Below are positions 25,373 to 34,700 of a DNA stretch of 64,000 nt, one piece after another. The first letter of the stretch is position 1. The number at the start of each line of letters is the position of its first letter. The stretch is from Flavobacterium resistens (GTDB taxonomy: Bacteria; Bacteroidota; Bacteroidia; Flavobacteriales; Flavobacteriaceae), in contig NZ_FXTA01000003.1 in the NCBI RefSeq assembly GCF_900182645.1, positions 186,001-250,000 on the forward strand, in the 5' to 3' direction. Made by a program: the position numbers and the translations under genes. A model generated the notes under the pieces. That model had not been told where the DNA came from. It saw only the letters and a list, made by a program, of their open reading frames with translations, and ran no database searches.

Positions 25373-26851
25373 ATGAAAAATACAAACTCACTATCGCAAT
25401 CACACAAAATTTTATTTTTGAACACATTGGCTTTTACAGTGTGTTTTGCCTGCTGGACATTAAACGGGGTTCTGGTAACCTTTTTGGTCGATAACGGAAT
25501 TTTCCATTGGGATGTTATTCAAGTTGGATGGCTTCTTGGAATTCCAATTTTAACCGGATCAATCATGCGTCTGCCAATCGGGATCTTAACTGATAAATTT
25601 GGCGGAAAATATGTTTTCTCACTATTATTATTACTAAGTTCAATTCCATTGTTTCTCCTTCCTTATGCTGACAGTTTTTTCATGTTTGCTGTACTTAGTT
25701 TCTTCTTCGGAATGGTCGGAACCAGTTTTGCAGTAGGAATCGGTTACACTTCAATCTGGTACCCAAAAGAATGGCAAGGACGCGCACTCGGAATCTTCGG
25801 AATGGGAAATGCCGGAGCTGCTATTACCACTTTTTTAGCGCCTTCTTTATTAAATCATTTTTCAATTGATGATCCGCAAAATGGCTGGAAAATACTTCCT
25901 GTTATTTACGCTATTTCATTGGTTGTAATTGGCGTTGCCTTTTTAATTTTCGCTCAAAATAAAAAATTAGAAAGCAATGGTAAAACTATTTCACAAATGT
26001 TGACACCTTTAAAATCAGAAAGAGTTTGGCGTTTTGGAGCGTATTACTTCTTAGTTTTTGGATGTTTTGTAGCCTATTCACAATGGCTTTTGCCAAATTT
26101 CATGAACGTGTATCAAACAAGTTTGGTTATGGGTGGTTTGTTTGCTACAATGTTTAGTCTGCCTTCTGGTGTTATTAGAGCTTTTGGAGGTTATTTATCT
26201 GATAAATTTGGTGCCCGAAAAGTGATGTATTGGGTCTTGAGTTCTTCAGTAATTTTAAGTGCACTTTTATCGATTCCTAAAATGGAAATTATGACTTCAG
26301 GTCCGGGAATACTAGCTGCTAAAAAAGGTGTTGTAAATGAAATCAGTGATAAAACCGTAAAAGTTGGAGATAAAGAATATCCTATTGCACAAAAAACAGC
26401 CAGTACAGCTGAAAATGCCATTTTCCCAACTACTTCAAGCTGGCAGGATGTGGTTGTAGCTCACAATCAAAGCGTGGCCAAAAAAGAACTAATCGCAAAA
26501 GGTGTGACCGTTATTAAGTTTGATGCTAATATGTGGGTATTTCTGGTTTTAGTTATTCTGATCGGGATTTCTTGGGGAATTGGAAAAGCGGCTGTTTACA
26601 AACATATTCCGGAATATTTTCCAACAGAAGTTGGCGTTGTCGGCGGAATGGTCGGAATGATTGGCGGTTTAGGCGGATTCTTTGGTCCAATTATCTTCGG
26701 ATATTTATTGACCGCAACTGGAATCTGGTCTAGCTCATGGATTTTTATTCTGATATTCTCCACCGTTTGTCTTGTTTGGATGCATTACACCATTCTTAAA
26801 ATGGCACCTAAGAAACAACCTGAATTAGTTTTAGCATTAGATGCACAATAA
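25373..26851 (+). CDS. narK: Nitrate/nitrite transporter, NarK/NasA-type MFS
   Basis: A 492-residue MFS transporter with about 12 membrane segments. The nitrate/nitrite porter signature is visible in GMGNAGAAITTFLAPSLL (first motif, about 141-158) and GGMVGMIGGLGGFFGPI (second motif, about 423-439). An insertion of about 70 hydrophilic residues (about 305-380, GILAAKKGVVNEISDKTVKV onward) lies between TM8 and TM9, which is unusual for the family. It imports nitrate for the reductase at 31.7 kb. Its own palindrome-containing promoter precedes it. Confidence 0.92.
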   Translation: MKNTNSLSQSHKILFLNTLAFTVCFACWTLNGVLVTFLVDNGIFHWDVIQVGWLLGIPILTGSIMRLPIGILTDKFGGKYVFSLLLLLSSIPLFLLPYADSFFMFAVLSFFFGMVGTSFAVGIGYTSIWYPKEWQGRALGIFGMGNAGAAITTFLAPSLLNHFSIDDPQNGWKILPVIYAISLVVIGVAFLIFAQNKKLESNGKTISQMLTPLKSERVWRFGAYYFLVFGCFVAYSQWLLPNFMNVYQTSLVMGGLFATMFSLPSGVIRAFGGYLSDKFGARKVMYWVLSSSVILSALLSIPKMEIMTSGPGILAAKKGVVNEISDKTVKVGDKEYPIAQKTASTAENAIFPTTSSWQDVVVAHNQSVAKKELIAKGVTVIKFDANMWVFLVLVILIGISWGIGKAAVYKHIPEYFPTEVGVVGGMVGMIGGLGGFFGPIIFGYLLTATGIWSSSWIFILIFSTVCLVWMHYTILKMAPKKQPELVLALDAQ

Positions 26852-26898
26852 ATCACAACAATATAATTTCAATCATATTTTCTAAGGAAATAATCTTA

Positions 26899-26906
26899 TA
26901 AATTTG
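26899..26906 (+). promoter_or_regulatory. Possible -7 box of the porin gene
   Basis: TAAATTTG matches the Bacteroidota -7 consensus, 23 nt before the ATG. No -33 TTTG is seen at the right distance. Confidence 0.4.
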
Positions 26907-26929
26907 CCTCACAATTAAAACCATGAATC

Positions 26930-28198
26930 ATGAATAAACTAAAATTGGCCATTTTATTGCTTGTGGGAATCAGCTTTGAAATGCAGTCACAGGAATTAGA
27001 TGTGAATCTGCAAATCAGGCCTCGCTTTGAATACAGAAACGGTTACAAAACTTTGTTACCTTACGGACAGGAAGGCACATCTCAAATTTCACAGCGTTCC
27101 CGATTAAATTTCAACTATAAACAAGAAGATTTAATTGTAAAACTGACTTTACAAAATACAAGAACTTGGGGTGATGTTACTCCATCAGCTGTTGCTGACA
27201 AAAATGGCATTGCAGTTTTTGAGGCTTGGGCACAATATAATTTTACTGATAAATGGAGCGCCAGAATGGGACGTCAAGTACTTTCATATGATAATCAACG
27301 TATTTTAGGAGAACAAGATTGGGGACAACAAGCACAAAGTCACGATGCGTTGACAGTCTCCTTTCATAACGAAACTCAAAAGTTAGACTTTGGAGGTGCG
27401 TACAATTCAACTGCCGAAAATACATTTCAAACGCCTTATACCGTTGCTAGTTATAAAGCGTTACAATATGCATGGTATCATAATCAAGTTAACGAAGCTT
27501 TTGGTTTAAGCTTTTTATTGCTAAACACAGGTTATGAATATGCGCCTAATCCTAATCCTGCGAATAAATTATTAGTTGATTACAAACAAACTTTTGGACC
27601 TTACCTAACTTATAAAAAAGGTAAAATCGATACTAACTTTTGGTTTTACGGACAAACTGGAAAAAGTACCAATTTGCAAGTAAGCGCATGGAATGCTGCA
27701 GCTAATTTTGGATACAATATTACAGATGCTTTCAAAGCTGGTTTAGGTTACGAATTTTTGTCCGGAAAAGCTTCAAACGATGGAAGTACGGTAATCAAAT
27801 CGTTCAATCCTATTTTTGGGACCAACCACGGTTTTAATGGTTACATGGATTATTTTTATGTTGGAAATCACCTGAATAATGTTGGTTTACAAGATGCTTT
27901 TATCAAATTGAATTATAATGTCAATAAATGGCAATTTGCTTTGATTCCACATGTATTTTTATCTGCCGCTGATGTAGTTACGCCAGCAAATGAAAAATTA
28001 GAATCGTATTTAGGAACAGAGGTTGATGCAACTTTTGGCTATAATTTCAAAAAAAATATTACCGTTACCGGAGGTTATTCTCAAATGTTTGGATCTAGTA
28101 CTCTAGAATTCATCAAAAACGGAGATGCAAATCATACCAACAATTGGGCTTGGTTGATGATTTCTGTAGATCCGAGAATTTTTAGCTGGAAAAAATAG
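26930..28198 (+). CDS. Outer-membrane porin, alginate-export-like family
   Basis: A 422-residue protein with a signal peptide (about 1-20, ending MQSQ) and a beta-barrel-like alternating pattern. It starts with LDVNLQIRPRFEYRNGYKT and contains WSARMGRQVLSYDNQRILGEQDWGQQAQSHDAL (about 103-135), typical of the alginate_exp family, and ends with an aromatic-rich strand. Placed directly after narK, it probably lets nitrate or another anion cross the outer membrane, but substrate specificity is inferred from context only. Confidence 0.85.
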   Translation: MNKLKLAILLLVGISFEMQSQELDVNLQIRPRFEYRNGYKTLLPYGQEGTSQISQRSRLNFNYKQEDLIVKLTLQNTRTWGDVTPSAVADKNGIAVFEAWAQYNFTDKWSARMGRQVLSYDNQRILGEQDWGQQAQSHDALTVSFHNETQKLDFGGAYNSTAENTFQTPYTVASYKALQYAWYHNQVNEAFGLSFLLLNTGYEYAPNPNPANKLLVDYKQTFGPYLTYKKGKIDTNFWFYGQTGKSTNLQVSAWNAAANFGYNITDAFKAGLGYEFLSGKASNDGSTVIKSFNPIFGTNHGFNGYMDYFYVGNHLNNVGLQDAFIKLNYNVNKWQFALIPHVFLSAADVVTPANEKLESYLGTEVDATFGYNFKKNITVTGGYSQMFGSSTLEFIKNGDANHTNNWAWLMISVDPRIFSWKK

Positions 28199-28220
28199 TT
28201 TTTCTTCAAAATTAACTCCT

Positions 28221-28263
28221 AAAAAATCCCCTTTTCCTATTTCGGAAAAAGGGATTTTTTTTT
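28221..28263 (+). terminator. Terminator after the porin
   Basis: AAATCCCCTTTTCC pairs with GGAAAAAGGGATTT across a short loop, followed by nine T residues. Confidence 0.9.
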
Positions 28264-28336
28264 GTCTTACTAAAATTTTGTTATATGATTTAATTATTTA
28301 TATTTGAAGTGATTACGAACCCCAAATTCTATCAAA

Positions 28337-28702
28337 ATGAAACCTTTCCTAAAACTGTCAATGCTGACATTTATTGTCACGCAAACAGGCATCGCTCAAA
28401 AGTACAATGATGCCTTAATTTCTAATAATTCCGAAATAAATTTTGCCAAAACGCAAAAAAGAGGAATCAAAAAAAACAGTATTGTTTATTATGTCGAGAA
28501 TGACTTACAAACAATCTCTGCTTACAAAAGAAGCAAATTGAAATGGCAAACCAATGTGATTTCGGTGTGCGGAAAACCAAAAAAAGGACAACCTGAAATT
28601 AGATATGTTGGTTACAATTCAGATAAACTGCTTATCGTTATGGGAAAACATAATTTTGCTGAAATTGATGTAAATAGTGGTGAAACAAGACTTGTTGGTT
28701 AA
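28337..28702 (+). CDS. Hypothetical secreted protein
   Basis: A 121-residue protein with a signal peptide (MKPFLKLSMLTFIVTQTG, cleaved near IAQ). The rest is a basic beta-rich domain with IKKNSIVYYVENDLQTISAY and LLIVMGKHNFAEIDVNSGE. No family recognised. It is flanked by terminators on both sides, so it is a monocistronic unit. Confidence 0.7.
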   Translation: MKPFLKLSMLTFIVTQTGIAQKYNDALISNNSEINFAKTQKRGIKKNSIVYYVENDLQTISAYKRSKLKWQTNVISVCGKPKKGQPEIRYVGYNSDKLLIVMGKHNFAEIDVNSGETRLVG

Positions 28703-28730
28703 GATTTAAAATAGATCTTAAAAAAGATAT

Positions 28731-28772
28731 AAACTGTCCTTTTTTCTTATTTGAAAAAGGGCAGTTTTTTTT
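28731..28772 (+). terminator. Terminator hairpin
   Basis: AAACTGTCCTTTTTTC pairs with GAAAAAGGGCAGTTT and is followed by a T-run, 29 nt after the preceding stop codon. Confidence 0.9.
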
Positions 28773-28848
28773 ATCTGTAATTATAAAATCTTATTCGTAT
28801 TTTTAATTTCAATTAAAACTTACAATCTATAAATACTAATCATTTTTC

Positions 28849-29382
28849 ATGAATCGAAATTATTTTATTTTAGCAATAGTTGTTCTCTTAACTTGCTGTA
28901 AATCCAAAGAAATAGCTTCAAATAACGATTTTTATATTGAAAATGATTCTATAAATCTTTATGCATTTATTGGTGAAAAAATTTCATTAGAGGAATTTGA
29001 TCCCAATGAAAATAATGCAGATCGAATTGAAATTGATTCCTTAACAGGCGAAAAGATAATTCATAAAAAAATAGTTATGGATAACGCCTTTAAAGCAAAA
29101 TATAAAGTAATAAAAAATGTGTTCAACAAACTTAAAACAGACACAATTACTTTTGTGGTTTATGATCATTATGGTCGTCCTAAATTTGAAAAATATCAGA
29201 ATGTTCTTTTATACATTTCAAAAAATGCAAATGAAAAATCCTTCTATCATCAAAAATACTTATTTGATATTGTAATTAAGAATTCAAATGAAAAATGGAC
29301 TGGAACTAAAGGACAGAACTTAAAAAAATTATTCAAAGAAAAACAAAATGGAGTCTTGAAAGAACGAAAGGTTTTTAATTAA
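28849..29382 (+). CDS. Hypothetical lipoprotein
   Basis: A 177-residue protein with a lipobox (VVLLTCCKSKE, Cys near 16-17). The mature part is lysine- and asparagine-rich, with VYDHYGRPKFEKYQNVLLYISK near the middle. The family is not recognised. Codon use and AT content look like neighbouring small genes. It lies between a terminator and the endonuclease-like gene (37 nt downstream). Confidence 0.7.
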   Translation: MNRNYFILAIVVLLTCCKSKEIASNNDFYIENDSINLYAFIGEKISLEEFDPNENNADRIEIDSLTGEKIIHKKIVMDNAFKAKYKVIKNVFNKLKTDTITFVVYDHYGRPKFEKYQNVLLYISKNANEKSFYHQKYLFDIVIKNSNEKWTGTKGQNLKKLFKEKQNGVLKERKVFN

Positions 29383-29419
29383 TCTATATTGTAAAAAGAA
29401 TCCAATCAAAAAAACTCAA

Positions 29420-30133
29420 ATGAAACTAATCGCCTGGAATTGCAACATGGCATTCAGAAAAAAAGCAGCATTCATTCTCGCTTACCATCCTGATATTGCT
29501 GTAATTTCAGAATGTGAAAATCCTGAAAAACTAAAATTCCCAGATGAAATAAAAGCACCAAACGACATTCTTTGGTACGGAACAAATCCGCATAAAGGGC
29601 TTGGCGTTTTCTCTTATAGCGATTATCGATTTCAATTGCTTGATTGTCATAATCCCGATTTCAAAAATATTTTGCCAATTTCCGTTACTGGCGGAAAAGT
29701 TGATTTTATTTTGTTTGCAATTTGGGCAAACAATCCCAGCGATAAAGATGACGCTTACGTTACTCAGATCTGGAAAGCGATTCATTTTTATGAAGATTTG
29801 ATCAAAGAAACCAAAACCATTTTAATTGGCGATTTCAACAGCAATACAATTTGGGACAAACCACGTCGTGAAGGCAATCACACAACCGTAGTAAATAAAT
29901 TAGCCGAAAAGAACATTTTCAGCACTTATCACAACTACTTCAATCAAATTCAAGGCAAAGAAGAACATCCAACTTTATATCTTTATAGACACGAAAACAA
30001 ACCTTATCATATGGATTATTGTTTTGTTTCAAATGATTTTATGGAAGTTTTAGAAAGCGTTGAAGTCGGAAATTATAAAGATTGGACAATGTACAGCGAT
30101 CACAAACCTTTAATAATTAATTTCAATATATAA
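29420..30133 (+). CDS. Endonuclease/exonuclease/phosphatase-family protein
   Basis: A 237-residue cytoplasmic EEP-fold hydrolase. Family motifs in order: [10 protein letters not shown] (Asn), [10 protein letters not shown] (metal-binding Glu), [13 protein letters not shown] (Asp/Asn, about 135), [11 protein letters not shown] (about 195) and the C-terminal [11 protein letters not shown] (catalytic His, about 228). It is a metal-dependent phosphodiesterase of unknown substrate (nucleic acid or other phosphoester). No signal peptide. The methyltransferase gene follows after 5 nt. Confidence 0.88.
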   Translation: MKLIAWNCNMAFRKKAAFILAYHPDIAVISECENPEKLKFPDEIKAPNDILWYGTNPHKGLGVFSYSDYRFQLLDCHNPDFKNILPISVTGGKVDFILFAIWANNPSDKDDAYVTQIWKAIHFYEDLIKETKTILIGDFNSNTIWDKPRREGNHTTVVNKLAEKNIFSTYHNYFNQIQGKEEHPTLYLYRHENKPYHMDYCFVSNDFMEVLESVEVGNYKDWTMYSDHKPLIINFNI

Positions 30134-30138
30134 ACCAA

Positions 30139-30759
30139 ATGAACAACTGGACTCAAAGATGGGATGACCGTTACAAAACCGAAGATTTTGCATACGGCAC
30201 AGCACCAAACAATTATTTACAAGAAGAAATCGAAAAATTAAATCCCGGCGCTATTCTTTTTCCTGCCGAAGGCGAAGGTCGAAATGCTGTTTTCGCTGCA
30301 CAATTAGGCTGGGAAGTTTCAGCTTTTGACATTAGTGAAGAAGGAAGAAACAAAGCGCTTCGTTTAGCAAAAAACAATGATGTTGCAATCGATTATCAAG
30401 TTGGAGAATTAGAAACTTTAGACTTTCATACCGAACAATTTGATGCAATTGCTTTAATTTACGCACATTTTCCAGCAACAATCAAATCCGAAATTCATAG
30501 ACAACTTGACGAACTTTTAAAAAAAGGCGGCATTATTATTTTTGAAGCTTTCAGCAAAAAACATTTGGAATATGTAACAAAAAATGAAAAAGTTGGCGGA
30601 CCAAAAGACATTGAATCTCTTTTTTCAATCGAGGAAATCAAAGCTGATTTTCCAAATTATGAAATCATCGAATTAGAAGAAAAAGAAATCGAACTCAACG
30701 AAGGTTTATTCCATAACGGAACGGGTTCAGTAATTCGATTTATAGGAAGAAAAAAATAA
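30139..30759 (+). CDS. SAM-dependent methyltransferase, TehB/TPMT-like
   Basis: A 206-residue protein: [24 protein letters not shown] at the start is typical of the thiopurine S-methyltransferase/TehB group, motif I is [19 protein letters not shown] (about 42-60), motif II is [10 protein letters not shown], and [12 protein letters not shown] matches the acceptor side. These enzymes methylate small soft nucleophiles (tellurite, thiols). In an operon with the EEP protein. Confidence 0.85.
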   Translation: MNNWTQRWDDRYKTEDFAYGTAPNNYLQEEIEKLNPGAILFPAEGEGRNAVFAAQLGWEVSAFDISEEGRNKALRLAKNNDVAIDYQVGELETLDFHTEQFDAIALIYAHFPATIKSEIHRQLDELLKKGGIIIFEAFSKKHLEYVTKNEKVGGPKDIESLFSIEEIKADFPNYEIIELEEKEIELNEGLFHNGTGSVIRFIGRKK

Positions 30760-30767
30760 AAACACGA

Positions 30768-30812
30768 TGTAGAGACGCATGCGGTAAAGACGCACTGCAG
30801 TGCGTCTCTACA
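30768..30812. repeat. GTAGAGACGCA hairpin repeat
   Basis: A perfect 12-bp inverted repeat TGTAGAGACGCA/TGCGTCTCTACA (30768-30779, 30801-30812) with a nested 20-nt perfect palindrome AGACGCACTGCAGTGCGTCT (30788-30807). It sits between convergent genes, so it may terminate both. Confidence 0.8.
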
Positions 30813-30821
30813 ATAAGAAAC

Positions 30822-30861
30822 CTTAGTATCTTAGAATCTTAGGAACTTAGAACCTTAGATT
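30822..30861. repeat. Octamer tandem repeat (CTTAGNNN)5
   Basis: Five units of 8 nt: CTTAGTAT, CTTAGAAT, CTTAGGAA, CTTAGAAC, CTTAGATT. The last two bases overlap the stop codon of the Crp/Fnr gene. Confidence 0.85.
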
Positions 30862-31573
30862 AAAAATACTTGTGCTCCATAATTTCAGCTCGCAAGGTTG
30901 AAACTTCCAAAATCCCAACACGTTTTCCTTCCGTTTTAATCAGAGCTTCTTTTTTAAGGCTTGACAAAATACGAATCGCCTGTTCTTCTGTAGTTCCGGC
31001 AAAATCTGCTATTTCCTTTCGCGAAAGCTCAATATCAATCAAACCATTTACCTGTCCAAATTTACGATGAATATAAAGCAGTAAATCAATTACACGTTCT
31101 CGAACATTCATGTGCGCAATCTTTCGGATATTGTTTTCGCTTTTGTTTAATTCTTCTGCATAAAACAGCATTAAAGCATAAGTAAATTCAGGAACATGCT
31201 GTAAAATTTCCATCATGGTTTCGTTGCTGAAATTGCACAAAACAGTATCTTCCAAAGCATACGCACCAATCAAATAACGTTTGCTCGTTCCGAATCCGCG
31301 GAAACCAATAGTGTCGCCATTTGTAGTCAAACGTACAATTTGCTCACGTCCGTTAATTCCCGTTTTTACCGTTTTTACTTTTCCTGAACAAACAAAATAA
31401 AGTCCTTGCAACGGCGCGCCTTCTGTAATAAACTGTTGCGATTTTTTGCAGACAAAACTATGTTTCTTCGAGACATATTGGTTCATTTGCTCTAAATGCA
31501 AATGTTTTTTAATGAAACAATTTTCATTGGCACAATTATAACAAATAGATTGTTCTTCTTTCATGAGTTCCAT
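30860..31573 (-). CDS. Crp/Fnr-family regulator with N-terminal Cys cluster
   Basis: A 237-residue regulator: N-terminal CICYNCANENC (Cys11-x2-Cys14-x4-Cys19), a cyclic-nucleotide-binding-like beta roll (about 40-150; KSQQFITEGAPLQGLYFV, GREQIVRLTTNGDTIGF) and a C-terminal helix-turn-helix (LSRKEIADFAGTTEEQAIRILSSL). Additional Cys lie near 42 and 113. The cluster resembles, but differs in spacing from, the [4Fe-4S]-binding cysteines of Fnr, so O2 or NO sensing is plausible. It is divergent from the nitrate reductase gene, which makes it the strongest candidate for binding the conserved palindromes. The start may be the ATG at 31573 or 31564. Confidence 0.9.
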   Translation of the reverse strand: MELMKEEQSICYNCANENCFIKKHLHLEQMNQYVSKKHSFVCKKSQQFITEGAPLQGLYFVCSGKVKTVKTGINGREQIVRLTTNGDTIGFRGFGTSKRYLIGAYALEDTVLCNFSNETMMEILQHVPEFTYALMLFYAEELNKSENNIRKIAHMNVRERVIDLLLYIHRKFGQVNGLIDIELSRKEIADFAGTTEEQAIRILSSLKKEALIKTEGKRVGILEVSTLRAEIMEHKYF

Positions 31574-31645
31574 TTTTTCAGCATTAAACGTATTTGTTGT
31601 TCCTCATTTCTTTTCATCAAAAATAATAAAAATAAAATTAAAAAA

Positions 31646-31678
31646 TACGTATTAATACTTAAAAAATACTTATTTTTG
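31646..31678 (+). promoter_or_regulatory. Nitrate reductase promoter with palindrome
   Basis: ACGTATTAATACTT (31647-31660) is a near-palindromic site, followed by a repeated ATACTT and a TATTTTTG -7 box (31671-31678). The -33 position is occupied by the palindrome, as expected for an activator-dependent promoter. About 41 nt before the ATG. Confidence 0.6.
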
Positions 31679-31718
31679 TTTCAAGTTAAGTAAGTGATTT
31701 ATTTAAAACCGAACTGTA

Positions 31719-34700
31719 ATGCAAAGTACTAAGATCAAAACTACCTGTTCCTACTGTGGCGTTGGCTGCGGAATAATCGTGACCAACGATGCTAAAAATG
31801 GTGTAATGGTCGAAGGTGACAAAGATCATCCTGTAAATAAAGGAATGTTATGTTCTAAAGGAATGAACCTGCACTACGTAGTTAATGATACTTCAGACCG
31901 AATTTTATATCCGGAAATGCGCGGAAGCAAAAATTATCCGTTAGAACGCGTTAACTGGGATACTGCTCTTGATCGCGCCGCAGCTGTTTTTTCTTCTATC
32001 ATAAAAAAACACGGACCAGACAGCGTTGGATTTTATATTTCAGGACAATGTTTAACCGAAGAATATTACTTAGTCAATAAATTGGTAAAAGGCTTTTTGA
32101 AAACCAATAACATCGATACCAACTCCAGACTTTGTATGAGTTCGGCAGTTGTGGGTTATAAAAAGACATTTGGCGAAGATTCTGTACCAATTGCTTATGA
32201 TGATATTGAATTGGCCGATACTTTTTTAATTACAGGCGCAAATCCGGCTTGGTGCCACCCTATTCTCTTCAGACGATTAGAAAAACATAAAGAGAAAAAT
32301 CCGAAAACAAAAATAATATGTATCGATCCAAGACGAACTGATACAGCCGCTTTCGCTGATTTACATTTGCAGATTATTCCTGGTTCGGATATTATTTTAT
32401 ATCACGCGATTGCGAGACGAATTATCGAGAAAGGTTACGTAGATCATGATTTTGTAAAAAACCACGCCGAGAATTTCAAACAATATAAAGACTTGGTTTT
32501 AGGAACTTCTCTTGAAAAAGCTTCTAAACTTTGTGGCATTTCCGTAAACGATATTAAACTTGCTGCCGATATTATAGGAAAAGCAAAAGGATTTATTTCG
32601 CTTTGGGCAATGGGATTGAACCAAAGTGCTGTTGGCGTTGATAAAAATACGGCTTTGCTGAATTTATCTTTATTAACAGGACAAGTTGGAAAACCGGGTT
32701 CTGGGCCATTTTCATTAACAGGCCAGCCAAATGCTATGGGCGGACGCGAAGTGGGCGGAATGGCGACACTTTTAGCCGCACATAAAGACATTGCCAATCC
32801 AACACATCGAAAAGAAGTTGCTGACTTTTGGGGCGTTGACGAAATTTCAGATAAACCAGGTCTAACGGCAACAGAAATGTTTGAAGCTCTAGAATCTGGA
32901 AAAATGAAAGCCGTTTGGATAATCTGTACTAATCCTTTAGTTAGTTTACCAGATTCCAGAAGAGCAGAAAAAGCACTTCAAAACGCTAAATTTGTTGTCG
33001 TTCAGGATATTTCACATAATGCCGATACAGCCAAATTTGCTGATTTATTATTACCGGCGGCAGGTTGGTTAGAAAAAGAAGGAACGATGACCAATTCGGA
33101 GCGTCGTATTTCTTACTTACCAAAAGGAATCAATGCGCCAGGCGAAGCACTTCCAGACATTGAAATCTTAATTCGTTTTGCTAAAAAAATGAATTTCAAC
33201 GGATTCAATTTCAACAGTGCCGAAGAAATCTATAAAGAACATTGCGCACTTACCAAAAATACCAATATTGATATTTCATTCTTAAATTATAATCGTTTAA
33301 AAAATGAAGGCACTTTTCAGTGGCCGGTTCCTGATTATAATCATCCGGGAACACCGCGATTATTTACAGACAAAAAGTTCTATACGCCTTCAGGAAAAGC
33401 AATTTTTAATTTGCCCGTTTCCATCGAAAATACATCTATTCAGCCAAATGCCGAATTTCCTTTTATTTTAACAACAGGAAGAATTCGCGATCAATGGCAT
33501 ACGATGACCAAAACCGGAAAAGTTTCAAGATTATTAACGCATATTCCGAGTCCGGTTCTGGAAATAAATCCGATTGATGCTTTTAAAAATGATATTAAAA
33601 ACGGAGATATTGTTACCGTTACGAGCAAAAACGGAGAAGTTCGCGTAAAAGCAAAAGTTACCGATTCTATTAAAGAAAAAGTGGTTTTCCTGCCAATGCA
33701 TTGGGGAAAACAGCTTGAAAATGATTTAAACAGAACGAACAATTTAACAAACAACGTTGTTGATCCAATTTCGAAAGAGCCAGATTTTAAATACACTACC
33801 GTTTCGATTACGAAATATGTAAAACCATTTCAAAAAATTGCCATTGTAGGCGCTGGCGCAGCTTCTTTCCGATTCATTCAAAACTATCGCGAATTCAATA
33901 CTACTGATGAAATTATTGTTTTTTCGAATGAAGTAAATCCGTTTTACAATCGCGTTTTACTTCCAGAATATATGACCGGAGAATTTAGTTGGGAACAACT
34001 TTTAAAGGTTAAAGATGGCGAGGCTTTCAGTAAATTAAAAATTACAATGAAAGCCGGAGTTGCAATCGAAAAACTAGATCCAAACAAAAAAACGATTCTG
34101 GACAGTCAGGGCGAAATTCACACTTTTGATTCCTTGATTATAGCAACAGGAAGCCGTCCTTTTGTTCCGGAAAATGCGCAACTTCATCTTCCGGGCCGAT
34201 TTACAGTCAGAAAAAAAGAAGATGCTGACCGTTTGAAAAAACATCTGGACAGCACCAATCTTCCTCCAGAAGAACAACATGTTGTCATAATTGGCGGTGG
34301 ATTATTAGGATTGGAATTGGCGGCAGCCTTAAAACATAAAAAAGTAAAAACCACGATCGTTCAAAGAGCTTCTCGTTTGATGGAGCGTCAGTTAGACCGA
34401 ATTTCAAGTAAATTATTGGCCGAAGAAGTACAGCTTCGTGATATTCAGATTTATTTTGATAATGAAGTCAGCACGGTTTTCGAAACTGACAATCCTAACG
34501 AAATTGAAATTGCTTTAAAGAGTGGTAAAATCATTACAGCAAACGCGATTGTCTATACAATTGGAACAATCCCAAATATTGAAATTGCTCGCGAAAGCGG
34601 ACTTTCATGCGGCCGTGGCGTAAGAGTAAATCAGTATTTGCAAACTTCAAATCCAAATATTTTTGCGATTGGGGAAATAGCGGAATTCAACAATAAATTA

